Origin: Devosia sp. Root436 | GTDB taxonomy: Bacteria; Pseudomonadota; Alphaproteobacteria; Rhizobiales; Devosiaceae | DNA: 64,000 nucleotides | Assembly (NCBI RefSeq): GCF_001426345.1 | Contig: NZ_LMEM01000009.1 | Span: 636,540-700,539, forward strand | Direction: 5' to 3' | In this document: positions 50,061-58,799 of the stretch, piece after piece | How positions within the stretch are numbered: the first letter of the stretch is position 1 | Layout of the letters: each line of letters starts with the position of its first letter | Made by a program: the position numbers and the translations under genes | The notes under the pieces: model-generated | Told to the model about the DNA's origin: nothing | What the model saw: only the letters and a program-made list of their open reading frames with translations | Database searches by the model: none

Positions 50061-50099
50061 GAAAAGCGAAACGCCGGAGACCCTAGGGTTTCCGGCGTT
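50061..50099 (-). terminator. hairpin terminator immediately 3' of tRNA-Met, supplied by the island
   Basis: Arms AACGCCGGA (50070-50078) and TCCGGCGTT (50091-50099) form a stem with a 12-base loop. On the minus strand it is followed by TCGCTTTTC. It lies 5 bp beyond the tRNA-Met CCA end and would end tRNA transcription after the original terminator was displaced 37 kb away. Confidence 0.6.
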
Positions 50100-50104
50100 A
50101 AATT

Positions 50105-50153
50105 TGGTAGCGAAGCCCAGATTTGAACTGGGGACACACGGATTATGATTCCG
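50105..50153 (-). repeat. attR: 49-bp repeat within tRNA-Met
   Basis: Identical to 13136-13184. Covers the tRNA from the 5' side of the anticodon stem to the CCA end. The likely crossover is in the anticodon region, as in many integrases that use tRNA genes. Confidence 0.92.
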
Positions 50154-50181
50154 CTGCTCTAACCAACTGAGCTACTCCGCC
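50105..50181 (-). tRNA. tRNA-Met (CAU), elongator type
   Basis: A 77-nt tRNA with encoded CCA. Begins GGCGGAGUAGCUCAGUUGG; anticodon stem-loop CGGAAUCAUAAUCCG with anticodon CAU; T-arm CCCAGUUCAAAUCUGGG. It is intact although the island integrated at its 3' half. A tRNA-Ile2 with lysidine also has CAU, but the sequence resembles elongator Met. Confidence 0.93.
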
Positions 50182-50388
50182 CCAAGGGCAGCGCGGGTTT
50201 CCCCGAGCGACGCGCACTAACTAGGTTTAGCACGTCCCCCTGTCAAGTCGCCAGCACTGCCGTTTCACAGACAGGCACCGTTCAAAAATCGACACCAGTC
50301 TGTCGGCATCGTCCTCCTCCTCAACCCGACCACACTCCACTACATCTCAGTCAACAGCGCGATACCCGCGCCTTGCAGGAGACATGAC

Positions 50389-51339
50389 ATGACACTCGAA
50401 CTCGGCGGCATCCATCACCTCACGGCGGTAACCGCCGAGGCGAAGCAAAACCTGGCCTTCTATACAAAGACGCTGGGCATGCGGCTGATCAAGAAGACCG
50501 TCAACCAGGACGACACCACAGCCTATCACCTGTTCTACGGTGACGGCGTGGCCTCGCCCGGCGCGGACCTGACCTTCTTCGATTTCCCCGCCGCCCGCGA
50601 GCAGCGCGGCAACCACACGGTGGGCCGCACCGGGTTGCGCGTCGATAGTGAGGAGAGCCTCAACTGGTGGAAGAACCACCTGCAGAGCCACAATGTCGGC
50701 ACATCAGCCATCAAGGAGCGCAACGGCCAGCTATCGCTCGATTTCGAGGATTTCGAAGGCCAGCGCTTCCGCATGGTGATCGACGCCGCCAATAAGGTCG
50801 TGCCCTGGGCCAAATCCCCCGTCCCGGCCGAGCGGCAGATCATCGGCCTGGGACCCATCACCCTTTCGGTGCCGCGGCTCGACCGCACCGAGAAGGTGCT
50901 GCTCGACGTCATGAACATGCGCAAGGTGCGCGAATATGCCATGACCAGCCATACGCCCGAGACCCATGTCTATGAAATGGGCCCCGGCGGCCCCGGCGCC
51001 GAACTGCATGTGGCGGTCGACCCCGCGTTGCCCCCGGCCCGTCCGGGTGCCGGCGGCGTGCACCATGTCGCCTTCCGCACCCCCGACCAGGATGGCCTGC
51101 GCCAGTGGATCGACCGGGTCGGTCGCGCCGGCCTGCGCAATAGCGGGGAGGTTGAGCGCTTCTATTTCACCTCGCTCTACTTCCGCGAGCCCAACGGCAT
51201 CCTGTTCGAAATCGCCACCGACGTTCCGGGATTTGCGGCCGACGAGCCGATGGAAACCCTGGGCGAAAGCCTGGCTTTGCCGCCCTTTCTGGAAGGCCGC
51301 CGCGCCAGTATCGAAGCGGGCCTGAAGCCGCTGGTTTAG
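50389..51339 (+). CDS. ring-cleaving dioxygenase, VOC/glyoxalase family (MhqO-like)
   Basis: A 316-residue protein made of two VOC units. Metal-ligand regions: GIHHLTAVTAEAKQNLAFY (His near 8), and in the second half GGVHHVAFRTPDQDG (His) with ILFEIATDVPGF (Glu). Homologues such as MhqO and MhqA act on quinones or catechols, and are often induced by electrophiles. ATG 50389 follows AGGAGA. It stands alone to the right of tRNA-Met. Confidence 0.85.
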   Translation: MTLELGGIHHLTAVTAEAKQNLAFYTKTLGMRLIKKTVNQDDTTAYHLFYGDGVASPGADLTFFDFPAAREQRGNHTVGRTGLRVDSEESLNWWKNHLQSHNVGTSAIKERNGQLSLDFEDFEGQRFRMVIDAANKVVPWAKSPVPAERQIIGLGPITLSVPRLDRTEKVLLDVMNMRKVREYAMTSHTPETHVYEMGPGGPGAELHVAVDPALPPARPGAGGVHHVAFRTPDQDGLRQWIDRVGRAGLRNSGEVERFYFTSLYFREPNGILFEIATDVPGFAADEPMETLGESLALPPFLEGRRASIEAGLKPLV

Positions 51340-51346
51340 TTCTTCA

Positions 51347-51465
51347 CCTCTCCCTCGGGGAGAGGTCGACCCCGCCTTCGGGTCGGTTGAGGGGGCCTTT
51401 GGCCGGGTGAAGGGAGGGCCCCCTCACCCGGCCCTACGCGCCGACCTCTCCCCCAAAGGGAGAGG
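51347..51465. repeat. large palindromic intergenic repeat
   Basis: About 119 bp with hairpins at both ends (CTCTCCCTCGGGGAGAG at the left, CCTCTCCCCCAAAGGGAGAGG-type at 51445-51465) and a central GGGGGCC/GGCCCCC pair. It lies between two converging genes and may act as a bidirectional terminator. A partial relative occurs at about 58268-58300. Such repeats are dispersed in Hyphomicrobiales genomes. Confidence 0.6.
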
Positions 51466-51476
51466 CAAGAAGTGCC

Positions 51477-53600
51477 CTACTCGCACCCCTCCCCGCTGGC
51501 ACTCACGCCACACGGGTCCGTGCCCGTATCCGGCTTCAGCAAACTTGCCGCATCCACCAGTTGGATGAACTCGCTCCGATACCCGCTCTCATCGCTGCCC
51601 TTGCCCGAGCGCGCCAGCGCCTCGATATCGTCCCAACCCATTGCGGAGCCATAATTGCTCCCCTTGAGCTTCTGGCCGAAGGCGGCCACGGCTGCGGCGA
51701 AGCGCATGTCGTCGCTGACTTCGCCGATATCGCCATAGACCAGATCTGGCGTCACCTTCTGCTCGATCAGCTGGCTGACATCGCTTTCCGGTAGCTTGTA
51801 GCGCATGCGCAGGAAGGCGATTTCGTCGCCGCTCCCGGTCGCGCTTTCCAGCCCGTAGCGCAGCGGTTCGATCATCTCGGCGCCCGAACCGACGGGGGTG
51901 ATTTCGTAGATCGCCGTCACCGTGTGGCCCGCGCCGATATCGCCGGCATCCACCGCGTCATTGTTGAAATCCTCGCGGTTGAGCGCGCGGGTTTTGTAGC
52001 CGATGAGACGATATTCGCTGATCACCGCCGGATTGAACTCGATCTGGATTTTCACGTCCTTCGCAATCATGTCGAGCGTGCCGCCTATTTCCTCCACGAG
52101 GACCTTCTGCGCCTCGCGGAAGCTCGAAATATAACTGGCATTGCCGTTGCCGTGCTGGGCCAGCGCCTGCATCGTCGCGTCATCGAGGTTGCCGCGTCCG
52201 AAGCCCAGCACCGACAGGGTGGTGCCGCTGTCGCGCTTGGCCTCGATGAAGCTCTCGAGATCGTCAGGATCGTCGATGCCGACGTTGAAATCGCCATCGG
52301 TGGCCAGGATCACGCGGTTCGTGCCGCCCTCGACCCTGGCCTGTTCCGCCAGCCGATAGGCCAGCTCGATCCCGGCGGCGCCCGCCGTGCTGCCGCCGGC
52401 GGCAAGCTGGTCAAGCGCGCCGAGGATCCTGGCCTTCTCGGTCGCCATGGTCGGCTCCAGCACCACGCCGGCCGAGCCGGCATAGACCACGATGGACACC
52501 GTATCATTGGCCGAAAGCTGGTCGACCAGCAGGCCAAAGGCGCGCTTGAGCAGCGGCAGCTTGTCCGGCTCATCCATCGATCCCGACGTGTCGATCAGGA
52601 ACACCAGATTGCTCGGCTTGTCCTCGCCGGCATCAGGCACATAGCCCTTGATGCCGATCTGCAGCAGTTGCGTCTTCGGATTCCACGGCGTCGGATAGAC
52701 TGCCATGGTGGGTTTGAACGGCACTGCGGCGCTTTGGGCGGCCGGGTAGTCATAGGGGAAATAGTTGATCAGTTCCTCGATGCGCACCGCATCGGGCTCG
52801 GGCACATAGCCATCCTCCAGCTGGCGCCGCACATAGGAATAGCTGGCGGTATCGACATCGATCGAGAAGGTCGAAACCGGCTCGTCCGCCACCGCCTTGA
52901 GCCGCTGTTCATCGAAGCTGGTGAAGGTGTCGCCACTGGGCGCGGTCGGCTGCAACATGACCGAGGGCACTGGTGCCGGCGACGGCATATAGAACGCCTC
53001 GCTTTCCGCCAGCGCACCGGCCGGTGCCATCGACTGCGCCTGTTGCGGCGCGACGATACCACTATTGCCACCCACTACCGGGGCAGCCTCGCGTGCCATT
53101 TCGGTATCCATCATGGCGTCGTCCATCGGCGCCGGTTCGGGCGGCGCGGCGGCAAGATCCTGGTCGCGGCCTGCCGCGACGGTCTTGGGGACAGTCGCAG
53201 GCGTGGTATTGGCAACCGTGGATTGGGCCCGCTCCTCGCTGGCCGCGACTTCGGTGGCCGGCGGCTCGAACTGCACCGGCTGCTGCACGGCGACATCGGT
53301 CGGCGTCATCGAGGTCGTCGAATAGAGCTGGTAGCCGAGCGGCAGGACCAAAAGCGCAATGACGGCGGTGCCGATGGGGAGACGCATGTCCATGATCGAT
53401 TTCCCTTTCCAGGAATTGATGATGGACGTGAGACGCTGGCCCCAATCGTTTCCTTGGGCCGCCGATGAAGATTTTTTCTGGCTCGCTTCAAACGCGGCCA
53501 TGCCTGCCGCCAGGGCGCGCCTTTTCGCGTCCGCGCGCGGATCGGGCGTAGCACCCTTCAGCCTGTTCAGTGGATCGTCATGCATGTCGTCACCGCTCAT
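51477..53600 (-). CDS. von Willebrand factor type A domain protein (YfbK-like)
   Basis: A 707-residue protein from ATG 53600 (MSGDDMHDDPLNRLKGATPD), which overlaps the sigma-factor stop by 4 bp. A cytoplasmic N-terminus is followed by a helix (LPIGTAVIALLVLPLGYQLY) near residues 71-90, an Ala/Pro-rich linker, a YfbK-type region (VSTFSIDVDTASYSYVRRQL), the VWA domain with MIDAS FLIDTSGSMDEPDK and ATDGDFNVGIDD, and a C-terminal DUF3520 region. Co-expression with an ECF sigma factor suggests an envelope or secretion role; the N-terminal cytoplasmic part may serve as anti-sigma. Confidence 0.87.
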   Translation of the reverse strand: MSGDDMHDDPLNRLKGATPDPRADAKRRALAAGMAAFEASQKKSSSAAQGNDWGQRLTSIINSWKGKSIMDMRLPIGTAVIALLVLPLGYQLYSTTSMTPTDVAVQQPVQFEPPATEVAASEERAQSTVANTTPATVPKTVAAGRDQDLAAAPPEPAPMDDAMMDTEMAREAAPVVGGNSGIVAPQQAQSMAPAGALAESEAFYMPSPAPVPSVMLQPTAPSGDTFTSFDEQRLKAVADEPVSTFSIDVDTASYSYVRRQLEDGYVPEPDAVRIEELINYFPYDYPAAQSAAVPFKPTMAVYPTPWNPKTQLLQIGIKGYVPDAGEDKPSNLVFLIDTSGSMDEPDKLPLLKRAFGLLVDQLSANDTVSIVVYAGSAGVVLEPTMATEKARILGALDQLAAGGSTAGAAGIELAYRLAEQARVEGGTNRVILATDGDFNVGIDDPDDLESFIEAKRDSGTTLSVLGFGRGNLDDATMQALAQHGNGNASYISSFREAQKVLVEEIGGTLDMIAKDVKIQIEFNPAVISEYRLIGYKTRALNREDFNNDAVDAGDIGAGHTVTAIYEITPVGSGAEMIEPLRYGLESATGSGDEIAFLRMRYKLPESDVSQLIEQKVTPDLVYGDIGEVSDDMRFAAAVAAFGQKLKGSNYGSAMGWDDIEALARSGKGSDESGYRSEFIQLVDAASLLKPDTGTDPCGVSASGEGCE

Positions 53601-54151
53601 AGCAGCCCCCTCAGGGTCTTGCGTGCCTCGTGGACATGAAAGGAGACCGTAGCCTCCTTGATGCCCATGATCTCGGCCGCCGCCGCATGGCTCAATTCCT
53701 CCGCATGGACCAGCAGCACTGCGTCGCGCTGCTTTTCCGGCAATGCCCTGACCGCTGCCCAGAGTTGGCGGCTGGTCATTGCCGCCTCCTGCTCGGCCGG
53801 CTGGTCCTCCGGCGTCACCTCGGCATAGGCATCGGCATATTTGCCGCGTCTTTTGCCGGCCCGCTGCATGTCGCGCACCGCATTGAGCGTGATCCGATAG
53901 ACCCAGCTCGAAAAGACGCTGCGGCCATCGAAGCTGGCAATGGCGCCGCCCAGCTTCACGCACACATCCTGGGCAATGTCCTCGGCATCGGCCCGGTTGC
54001 CGCACCATTTCCACGCCGTGCGATGAATGAGATCATAGTGATCCTCGATCAGCTCGGCGAAAGCCTCGGCATCGCCATGCTGCGCGCGCACCACCAACGC
54101 CCGCGTCATCGCTTGCCTGGAGTCGATCGGTACTGCGGCAGTCAGTCCCAT
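53597..54151 (-). CDS. ECF RNA polymerase sigma factor
   Basis: A sigma-70 family ECF protein (about 184 residues from ATG 54151; GTG 54166 or ATG 54109 are alternatives). Region 2: EAFAELIEDHYDLIHRTAWK, then ADAEDIAQDVCVKLGGAIAS and FSSWVYRITLNAVRD. Region 4: RALPEKQRDAVLLVHAEELS, then AAAEIMGIKEATVSFHVHEA. Its stop overlaps the start of the VWA gene, so the two are coupled and the membrane protein may regulate it. The signal is unknown. Confidence 0.9.
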   Translation of the reverse strand: MGLTAAVPIDSRQAMTRALVVRAQHGDAEAFAELIEDHYDLIHRTAWKWCGNRADAEDIAQDVCVKLGGAIASFDGRSVFSSWVYRITLNAVRDMQRAGKRRGKYADAYAEVTPEDQPAEQEAAMTSRQLWAAVRALPEKQRDAVLLVHAEELSHAAAAEIMGIKEATVSFHVHEARKTLRGLL

Positions 54152-54259
54152 CACCGAAGCATGCACCCACGCCTACCTTTGGTAGTATTGTAATGGTAAG
54201 ACGGCGCCCGATACCCAATCCTTGGGCCATGTACGCAGATTTATTTGAAGGCTGATCCG

Positions 54260-54433
54260 ATGGACGAACCCAAGCTGAGCCCTTTCGCGCTGACTCCCAG
54301 CCGCATCGTCCTGCTGATCCTCGGCGCGCTGCTGGTACTGATCGCCATTTCGACTGCCATGGGCGGGCTGTCGTCGTATCAGGAACTCAAGGAAGCCAGC
54401 ACAGCGGCGACACAGGCAGCGCCTGCGCAATAG
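54260..54433 (+). CDS. small single-pass membrane protein
   Basis: A 57-residue protein from ATG 54260, MDEPKLSPFALTPSRIVLLI, with one helix (IVLLILGALLVLIAISTAMGG) and an Ala/Gln tail. GAAGG precedes the start. It is divergent from the sigma factor gene. No family is recognised. Confidence 0.6.
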   Translation: MDEPKLSPFALTPSRIVLLILGALLVLIAISTAMGGLSSYQELKEASTAATQAAPAQ

Positions 54434-54563
54434 TGCCACGCCCGCATGGTTCGAGGGTCGCTACGCTCCCGCCTCACCATGAGGCTACTGAAAGACCGCA
54501 CCAAGAGTAGCCTCATGGTGAGGCGCGAGCTGTTCGCGAGCCTCGAACCACGAGGCGTGGCAC
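54433..54563. repeat. 131-bp near-perfect palindrome
   Basis: Paired arms from outside in: GTGCCACGCC (54433) with GGCGTGGCAC (54554-54563), TGGTTCGAGG with CCTCGAACCA, and CGCCTCACCATGAGGCTACT with its exact complement. The centre is a short A-rich loop. It lies between two converging genes, ending 3 bp from the mnmA stop, and may terminate both. It resembles dispersed palindromic elements of this order. Confidence 0.8.
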
Positions 54564-54566
54564 GAT

Positions 54567-55718
54567 CTAAGCCGCAAACACCTGTGGCACCGCTTCGGCA
54601 ATAAACCCGCCGCCCCAAACTTCCGACGTCGCCGTATCGTCGGCATAGAACACGCAGGCCTGGCCCGGCGAAATGCCATACTCGCCCGACACCAGCGTTA
54701 CGAACACGCTGTCGCCCTGCATCTGGATCACCGCCGGCTGCGGCCCGCGCGTGGAGCGGACCTTGACCTCAACCGGGGCACCATTGCCGACGCTCAGTTC
54801 CGCCAGCGGCTTGGCCCCCAGCCAGTTCACGTCACGCAGCCGCACCGTATGCGTCCTCAGCGCTTCGCGCGGCCCCACGATCACCCGCCCGGTCCTGTGC
54901 TCAAGCTTGATCACATAGAGCGGCTCGCCCGCGGCCACGCCCAGCCCCTTGCGCTGGCCGACGGTGTAATTGACGATCCCCTCATGCGTGCCCAGCACGC
55001 GACCGTCGAGATGGACGATCTCGCCCTGTGCCACCGCTTCGGGGTGCATCTTGCGGATGATGTCGGCATATTTGCCCTGCGGCACGAAGCAGATGTCCTG
55101 GCTGTCGTGCTTTTCGGCGATTTCCAGCCCCATATCACGGGCCAGCTCGCGCACCTCGGCCTTGCCCATGCCGCCCAGCGGGAAGCGCAGGAAATCGAGC
55201 TGGGCCTGCGTGGTGGCGAACAGGAAATAGGTCTGGTCGCGCTCGGCATCGACCGGCCGGAACAGCTGTCGCCGTCCGTCCCCGCCCAGCCGCGACTGAA
55301 CGTAATGCCCCGTCGCCAGCACATCGGCACCAAGGTCACGCGCCACTTCCATCAGGTCGACGAACTTGACCGACTGGTTGCAGGCGATGCACGGCACCGG
55401 CGTCTCGCCCTGCTGATAGGCATTGGCGAAAGGCGCGATCACGCTCTTCTTGAAGCGCTCCTCGTAGTCCAGCACATAGTGGGGAATGCCCAAAGTCGCC
55501 GCCACGCGGCGCGCATCGTGGATATCCTGCCCGGCGCAACAGGCGCCCTTGCGATGGGTGGCTTCGCCATGATCGTAAAGCTGGAGAGTGACGCCGACGA
55601 CGTCATAGCCCTGGCGAGCCAGCAGGCCCGCAACGACCGAGGAATCCACGCCCCCCGACATCGCAACGACAACGCGCGTGTCTTCGGGACGCTTGGCAAT
55701 ATCAAGCGAGTTCAACAT
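54567..55718 (-). CDS. mnmA: tRNA-specific 2-thiouridylase MnmA
   Basis: A 383-residue enzyme that thiolates U34 of tRNA Lys, Glu and Gln. The N-terminal PP-loop is [19 protein letters not shown] (residues 16-34). The catalytic cysteines are in [10 protein letters not shown] (C near 112) and [12 protein letters not shown] (C near 209). The middle region TGHYVQSRL and C-terminal barrel complete the family. ATG 55718 is supported by the usual N-terminus. Confidence 0.96.
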   Translation of the reverse strand: MLNSLDIAKRPEDTRVVVAMSGGVDSSVVAGLLARQGYDVVGVTLQLYDHGEATHRKGACCAGQDIHDARRVAATLGIPHYVLDYEERFKKSVIAPFANAYQQGETPVPCIACNQSVKFVDLMEVARDLGADVLATGHYVQSRLGGDGRRQLFRPVDAERDQTYFLFATTQAQLDFLRFPLGGMGKAEVRELARDMGLEIAEKHDSQDICFVPQGKYADIIRKMHPEAVAQGEIVHLDGRVLGTHEGIVNYTVGQRKGLGVAAGEPLYVIKLEHRTGRVIVGPREALRTHTVRLRDVNWLGAKPLAELSVGNGAPVEVKVRSTRGPQPAVIQMQGDSVFVTLVSGEYGISPGQACVFYADDTATSEVWGGGFIAEAVPQVFAA

Positions 55719-55971
55719 CTTTCCAGTATCCGGTTGGGTTCAAGGGCCAGCGGACGAATTTCGTGAGGCTCATTACGCCTTTCGCGACAGACCCGCAACA
55801 GGCCCGCACCCGGCAAGAAATGCCGCTCTGGCAGTATTTCTTGCCCGCCGATAACAGACCCATCCGGCAGGCCACCAGCCCAACCACTTGTTTCAAAAGC
55901 AAAATCCAACTTGGCACCGCGCTTGCATTGTCCTGCTCGGATTAGTCTCATTCGTTTACGGGGCCGCTTTC

Positions 55972-57534
55972 GTGGCATCACATCTGACCGTTACCACCAC
56001 CACTGCCGGCACCAGCACCAGCAAGGGCCTCAATGCGTCCTCCGGCGCCGAAGCCGAGGGCGGCCCGCTCGACGTCTTCTCGGCGCTGCTCGGCACCGCC
56101 ACGCCCCCGGCGACCGGTGATACCGCCCGGTCGTCCACGGCCAGCCTCGATCTCAATCTCGGTAACCTCGTCAATCTGTCGCTCGGCTTCGGCGAGGGCG
56201 AGACCCAGGAAAACGACGATCCCGAGGCCATTGCCGCCGCGATCGATGCCATCGTGCCGATCCAGGACGCGATGGAAGCCGTTCCGGCCCTCACCTACAT
56301 TGCCGATACGCTGGCCGACCTCAAGGCCGGGCTCGATGCCGGCGAACCGCTCGATCCCGAGACGTTGAAGCATCTCGAGGCCGCGCTGACCGACCTGGCC
56401 GCGACGCTGGATATCGATCTCGATGCCCTGCCCTCGCTCGACGATCTCACCGCGCTGGTCACCGACATCCGGCCCGACGATACCAGCTTCGCCGCTCGCC
56501 TCACGGCGGCCTTCGGCCCGATGGCCGAGACCCTGTTCAGCGGCTCGGCGGCGCCCAAGGGCGATGCAGGTGCGGAACTCTCCACCCTGGTCAAATCGAT
56601 CGGCGACAAGCTCGCCGCCCTGCTCGCTGCGCTCAACAATGGCGAGGTCGAGCCCGATCAACTGGCCCAGCTCGAACTGGCGGTCCAGGCAGATACCGAC
56701 CTCGATGCTGCCCTGGCGCGCCTGCTCAAATCTACCGTCACCGTCGATGCCAGCGCCGCGCCCGCCTTGGCCACACCCCAGCTCAAGCTCACCGAGCCGG
56801 CTCTGACCGGCAAGGCCAATGCCGAAGCCACTGCCCCGGCCGGTGACGCCGTGGAAACCACGGAAACGCCAGATGCCCCGCCCCCGGTACAGGTCGCGAC
56901 CGATACCGGCGACGACACCACCGATCGTGGCGGCGACACCGCGCCCAACGACAAGAAGCCGGTCGAACACCGCCCTGCTCCGCTCGCCGCGGCTATCGAC
57001 AAGCAGCCAGAACCACAGAGCCCGGTACAACCCATCCAGGCGGCTCGCGTCGATATCGTCGCCGCGCCGCGCGTGGTGCAGGCCGGCTACCAGACCAGCC
57101 AGCAGCAGCTCAACCTGCCCCAGCTCGCGTTCGAGATGGTCCGCCAGGTCAATGACGGCAATACCCGCTTCCAGATCCGCCTCGATCCGCCGGAACTGGG
57201 CCGCATCGACGTCAAGCTCGATATCGACAAGTCCGGCCAGGTCAACGCCCGGCTGACGGTCGAAAAATCCGAGACGCTCGATCTCATGCAGCGCGACCAG
57301 CGCGGACTGGAACGCGCCTTGCAGCAGGCCGGCCTTGACGGCGCCAAGACCAATCTCGAATTCTCGCTCAAGCAGAGCCCGTTCAGTGGCGGGCAGCAGA
57401 GCCAGGGTGGCAGCGATGGGCGAAATCCGATTTTTGCCGATGATGTCTCCGGCGAGGCCGACGACACGCCACCCCCAACAGTCAACCTCTACCGCGGCAG
57501 CCTCAGTGCCAGCGGTGTCAACATCATTGCGTAA
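55972..57534 (+). CDS. fliK: flagellar hook-length control protein FliK
   Basis: The start is taken as GTG 55972 (520 residues); upstream frame codons look non-native. The long middle is rich in Ala, Asp, Thr and Pro, as in FliK rulers. The C-terminal Flg_hook domain is clear: NTRFQIRLDPPELGRIDVKL, then GQVNARLTVEKSETLDLMQR and RALQQAGLDGAKTNLEFSL. It is followed after 12 bp by flgD, the usual order. It measures hook length and switches export specificity. Confidence 0.88.
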   Translation: MASHLTVTTTTAGTSTSKGLNASSGAEAEGGPLDVFSALLGTATPPATGDTARSSTASLDLNLGNLVNLSLGFGEGETQENDDPEAIAAAIDAIVPIQDAMEAVPALTYIADTLADLKAGLDAGEPLDPETLKHLEAALTDLAATLDIDLDALPSLDDLTALVTDIRPDDTSFAARLTAAFGPMAETLFSGSAAPKGDAGAELSTLVKSIGDKLAALLAALNNGEVEPDQLAQLELAVQADTDLDAALARLLKSTVTVDASAAPALATPQLKLTEPALTGKANAEATAPAGDAVETTETPDAPPPVQVATDTGDDTTDRGGDTAPNDKKPVEHRPAPLAAAIDKQPEPQSPVQPIQAARVDIVAAPRVVQAGYQTSQQQLNLPQLAFEMVRQVNDGNTRFQIRLDPPELGRIDVKLDIDKSGQVNARLTVEKSETLDLMQRDQRGLERALQQAGLDGAKTNLEFSLKQSPFSGGQQSQGGSDGRNPIFADDVSGEADDTPPPTVNLYRGSLSASGVNIIA

Positions 57535-57546
57535 GGAGTAGGTGTC

Positions 57547-58257
57547 ATGGCCGTCGACAGCGTTTCGGGAAACTCGAACACCAGCCAGGTGGCCAATTCG
57601 CGGGCAACCATCGCGGACAATTTCGACACGTTCCTCAACATCCTCACCACTCAGCTCAAGAACCAGAATCCCCTGGACCCGCTGGACACCAATCAGTTTA
57701 CCCAGCAACTGGTCCAGTTCAGCGGCGTCGAGCAGCAGCTCAAGACCAATGAGTTCCTCGAAACGCTGATGCTGTCCAGCCAGAACACCGCCAAGTCGGA
57801 CGCCGTCTCCTATATCGGCAAGGAAGTGACTTCTTCCGGCAAGACGGGTGAACTCACTGACGACAGCGCCGTATTCTGGGCCTACAGCGCCAACGCCAAC
57901 GCCGCCAATGCCACCGTCACCATCAAGGATGCCAACGGACAGGTGGTCTATACGGAAACAGGCCCGCTGAAAGCCGGCCCCGGCACCTTCCGCTGGGATG
58001 GCATGGGCAGTGACGGCAACCTGAAGCCGAATGGCATCTATACCGTCGATATCCAGGGCAAGGATGCCAATGGCAAGGACGTCAAGATCAGCACCGCCTC
58101 CATCGGTCTGGTCACCGCCGTCGATTTCACTAGCGATGTTCCGGTCCTGACCGTGGGCTCGCGCCGCGTCGCCATCACCGACGTAACCGACGTCCGCATC
58201 CCCGATGTGACGGCACCAGATACCGATCCCGATCCCGAAGAAGAAACCGACGTCTGA
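57547..58257 (+). CDS. flgD: flagellar hook assembly scaffold FlgD
   Basis: A 236-residue hook cap protein. The N-terminal export part reads FLNILTTQLKNQNPLDPLDT and QFTQQLVQFSGVEQQLKTNE (residues 28-70), followed by the Tudor/FnIII-like FlgD_ig region (GPGTFRWDGMGSDGNLKPNG). The C-terminus carries an acidic Pro, Asp tail. AAGGAG precedes the ATG. It directs polymerisation of hook subunits. Confidence 0.95.
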   Translation: MAVDSVSGNSNTSQVANSRATIADNFDTFLNILTTQLKNQNPLDPLDTNQFTQQLVQFSGVEQQLKTNEFLETLMLSSQNTAKSDAVSYIGKEVTSSGKTGELTDDSAVFWAYSANANAANATVTIKDANGQVVYTETGPLKAGPGTFRWDGMGSDGNLKPNGIYTVDIQGKDANGKDVKISTASIGLVTAVDFTSDVPVLTVGSRRVAITDVTDVRIPDVTAPDTDPDPEEETDV

Positions 58258-58337
58258 CCTTCCTTACCTCCCTCGAGGGAGAGGTGGTGCTTCGCACTCG
58301 GGCGCCTGAATCAATGCCTTGAAATCCGGGACCATTC

Positions 58338-58352
58338 TTAACCTGTTGTAAG
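58338..58352 (+). promoter_or_regulatory. CtrA-like site upstream of sciP
   Basis: TTAA-N7-TAAG (58338-58352) is close to the CtrA consensus TTAA-N7-TTAA. It lies 75 bp before the sciP start, consistent with sciP as part of the CtrA circuit. Confidence 0.4.
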
Positions 58353-58425
58353 TTTCCCCTTAGTCGAATTTTAAGGCCGTTGGCCTACTCTCTTCCTCAT
58401 ATGGTCAGGTTGAGTAGAGAGTAAA

Positions 58426-58704
58426 ATGACCGTACAGATGCGACCTCGCGTTAAGTACGTTATCGGGCCGGACGGAAGTCCGCTCACGATTGCAGACCTT
58501 CCCCCCGCCAATACGCGGAGGTGGGTCATCCGCCGCAAAGCCGAAGTCGTCGCTGCCGTGCGCGGCGGGCTGCTCAGCCTCGAAGAGGCGTGCGACCGCT
58601 ATACGTTGAGCGTCGATGAATTCCTCAACTGGCAGGCCGCCATCGACAAGCATGGCCTTGCCGGTCTGCGGACCACCTGGATCCAGCACTACCGCGAAGG
58701 GTGA
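58426..58704 (+). CDS. sciP: SciP, cell-cycle CtrA inhibitor (DUF1153)
   Basis: A 92-residue protein matching the SciP signature MRPRVKYVIGPDGSPLTIAD, then RWVIRRKAEVVAAVRGGLLS and TLSVDEFLNWQAAIDKHGLA. In Caulobacter SciP binds CtrA on DNA and blocks transcription of its targets, including flagellar genes. Its place between flgD and fliF is usual in Hyphomicrobiales. A CtrA-like site is upstream and an intrinsic terminator downstream. Confidence 0.95.
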   Translation: MTVQMRPRVKYVIGPDGSPLTIADLPPANTRRWVIRRKAEVVAAVRGGLLSLEEACDRYTLSVDEFLNWQAAIDKHGLAGLRTTWIQHYREG

Positions 58705-58799
58705 GACGCGGCCCGCAGGGACAAATCGCTCCAGTGGAGCGATTTGAGCGTCGAACGCCTTGAGCCTTGCGAAAGGCCGGTAGCCGCTCAGTACAGTTT

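Larger units (their letters stand above)
13136..50153. mobile_element. integrated genomic island at tRNA-Met (about 37 kb)
   Basis: The element is bounded by 49-bp direct repeats of the tRNA-Met 3' part and carries a tyrosine integrase just inside the left repeat. Contents are a replication-type block (primase-polymerase/helicase fusion, possible initiator), a restriction-modification pair, holin/spanin-like genes, metal resistance, HEPN and DUF2971/DUF4238 genes, and umuDC. No capsid, portal, terminase, tail, relaxase or type IV secretion gene is recognisable. It is best described as an integrative element with phage-derived parts, perhaps a satellite or decayed prophage with metal-resistance cargo. 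It might still be mobilised, since the ends and integrase look intact. Confidence 0.88.

Noticed and set aside
51924-53468. 514-residue plus-strand open frame
   Set aside because: It is the antisense shadow of the VWA gene, with His/Arg/Gly-rich composition and no domain.
55978-57708. 576-residue minus-strand open frame
   Set aside because: It is a shadow of fliK and flgD produced by GC-rich codon use.
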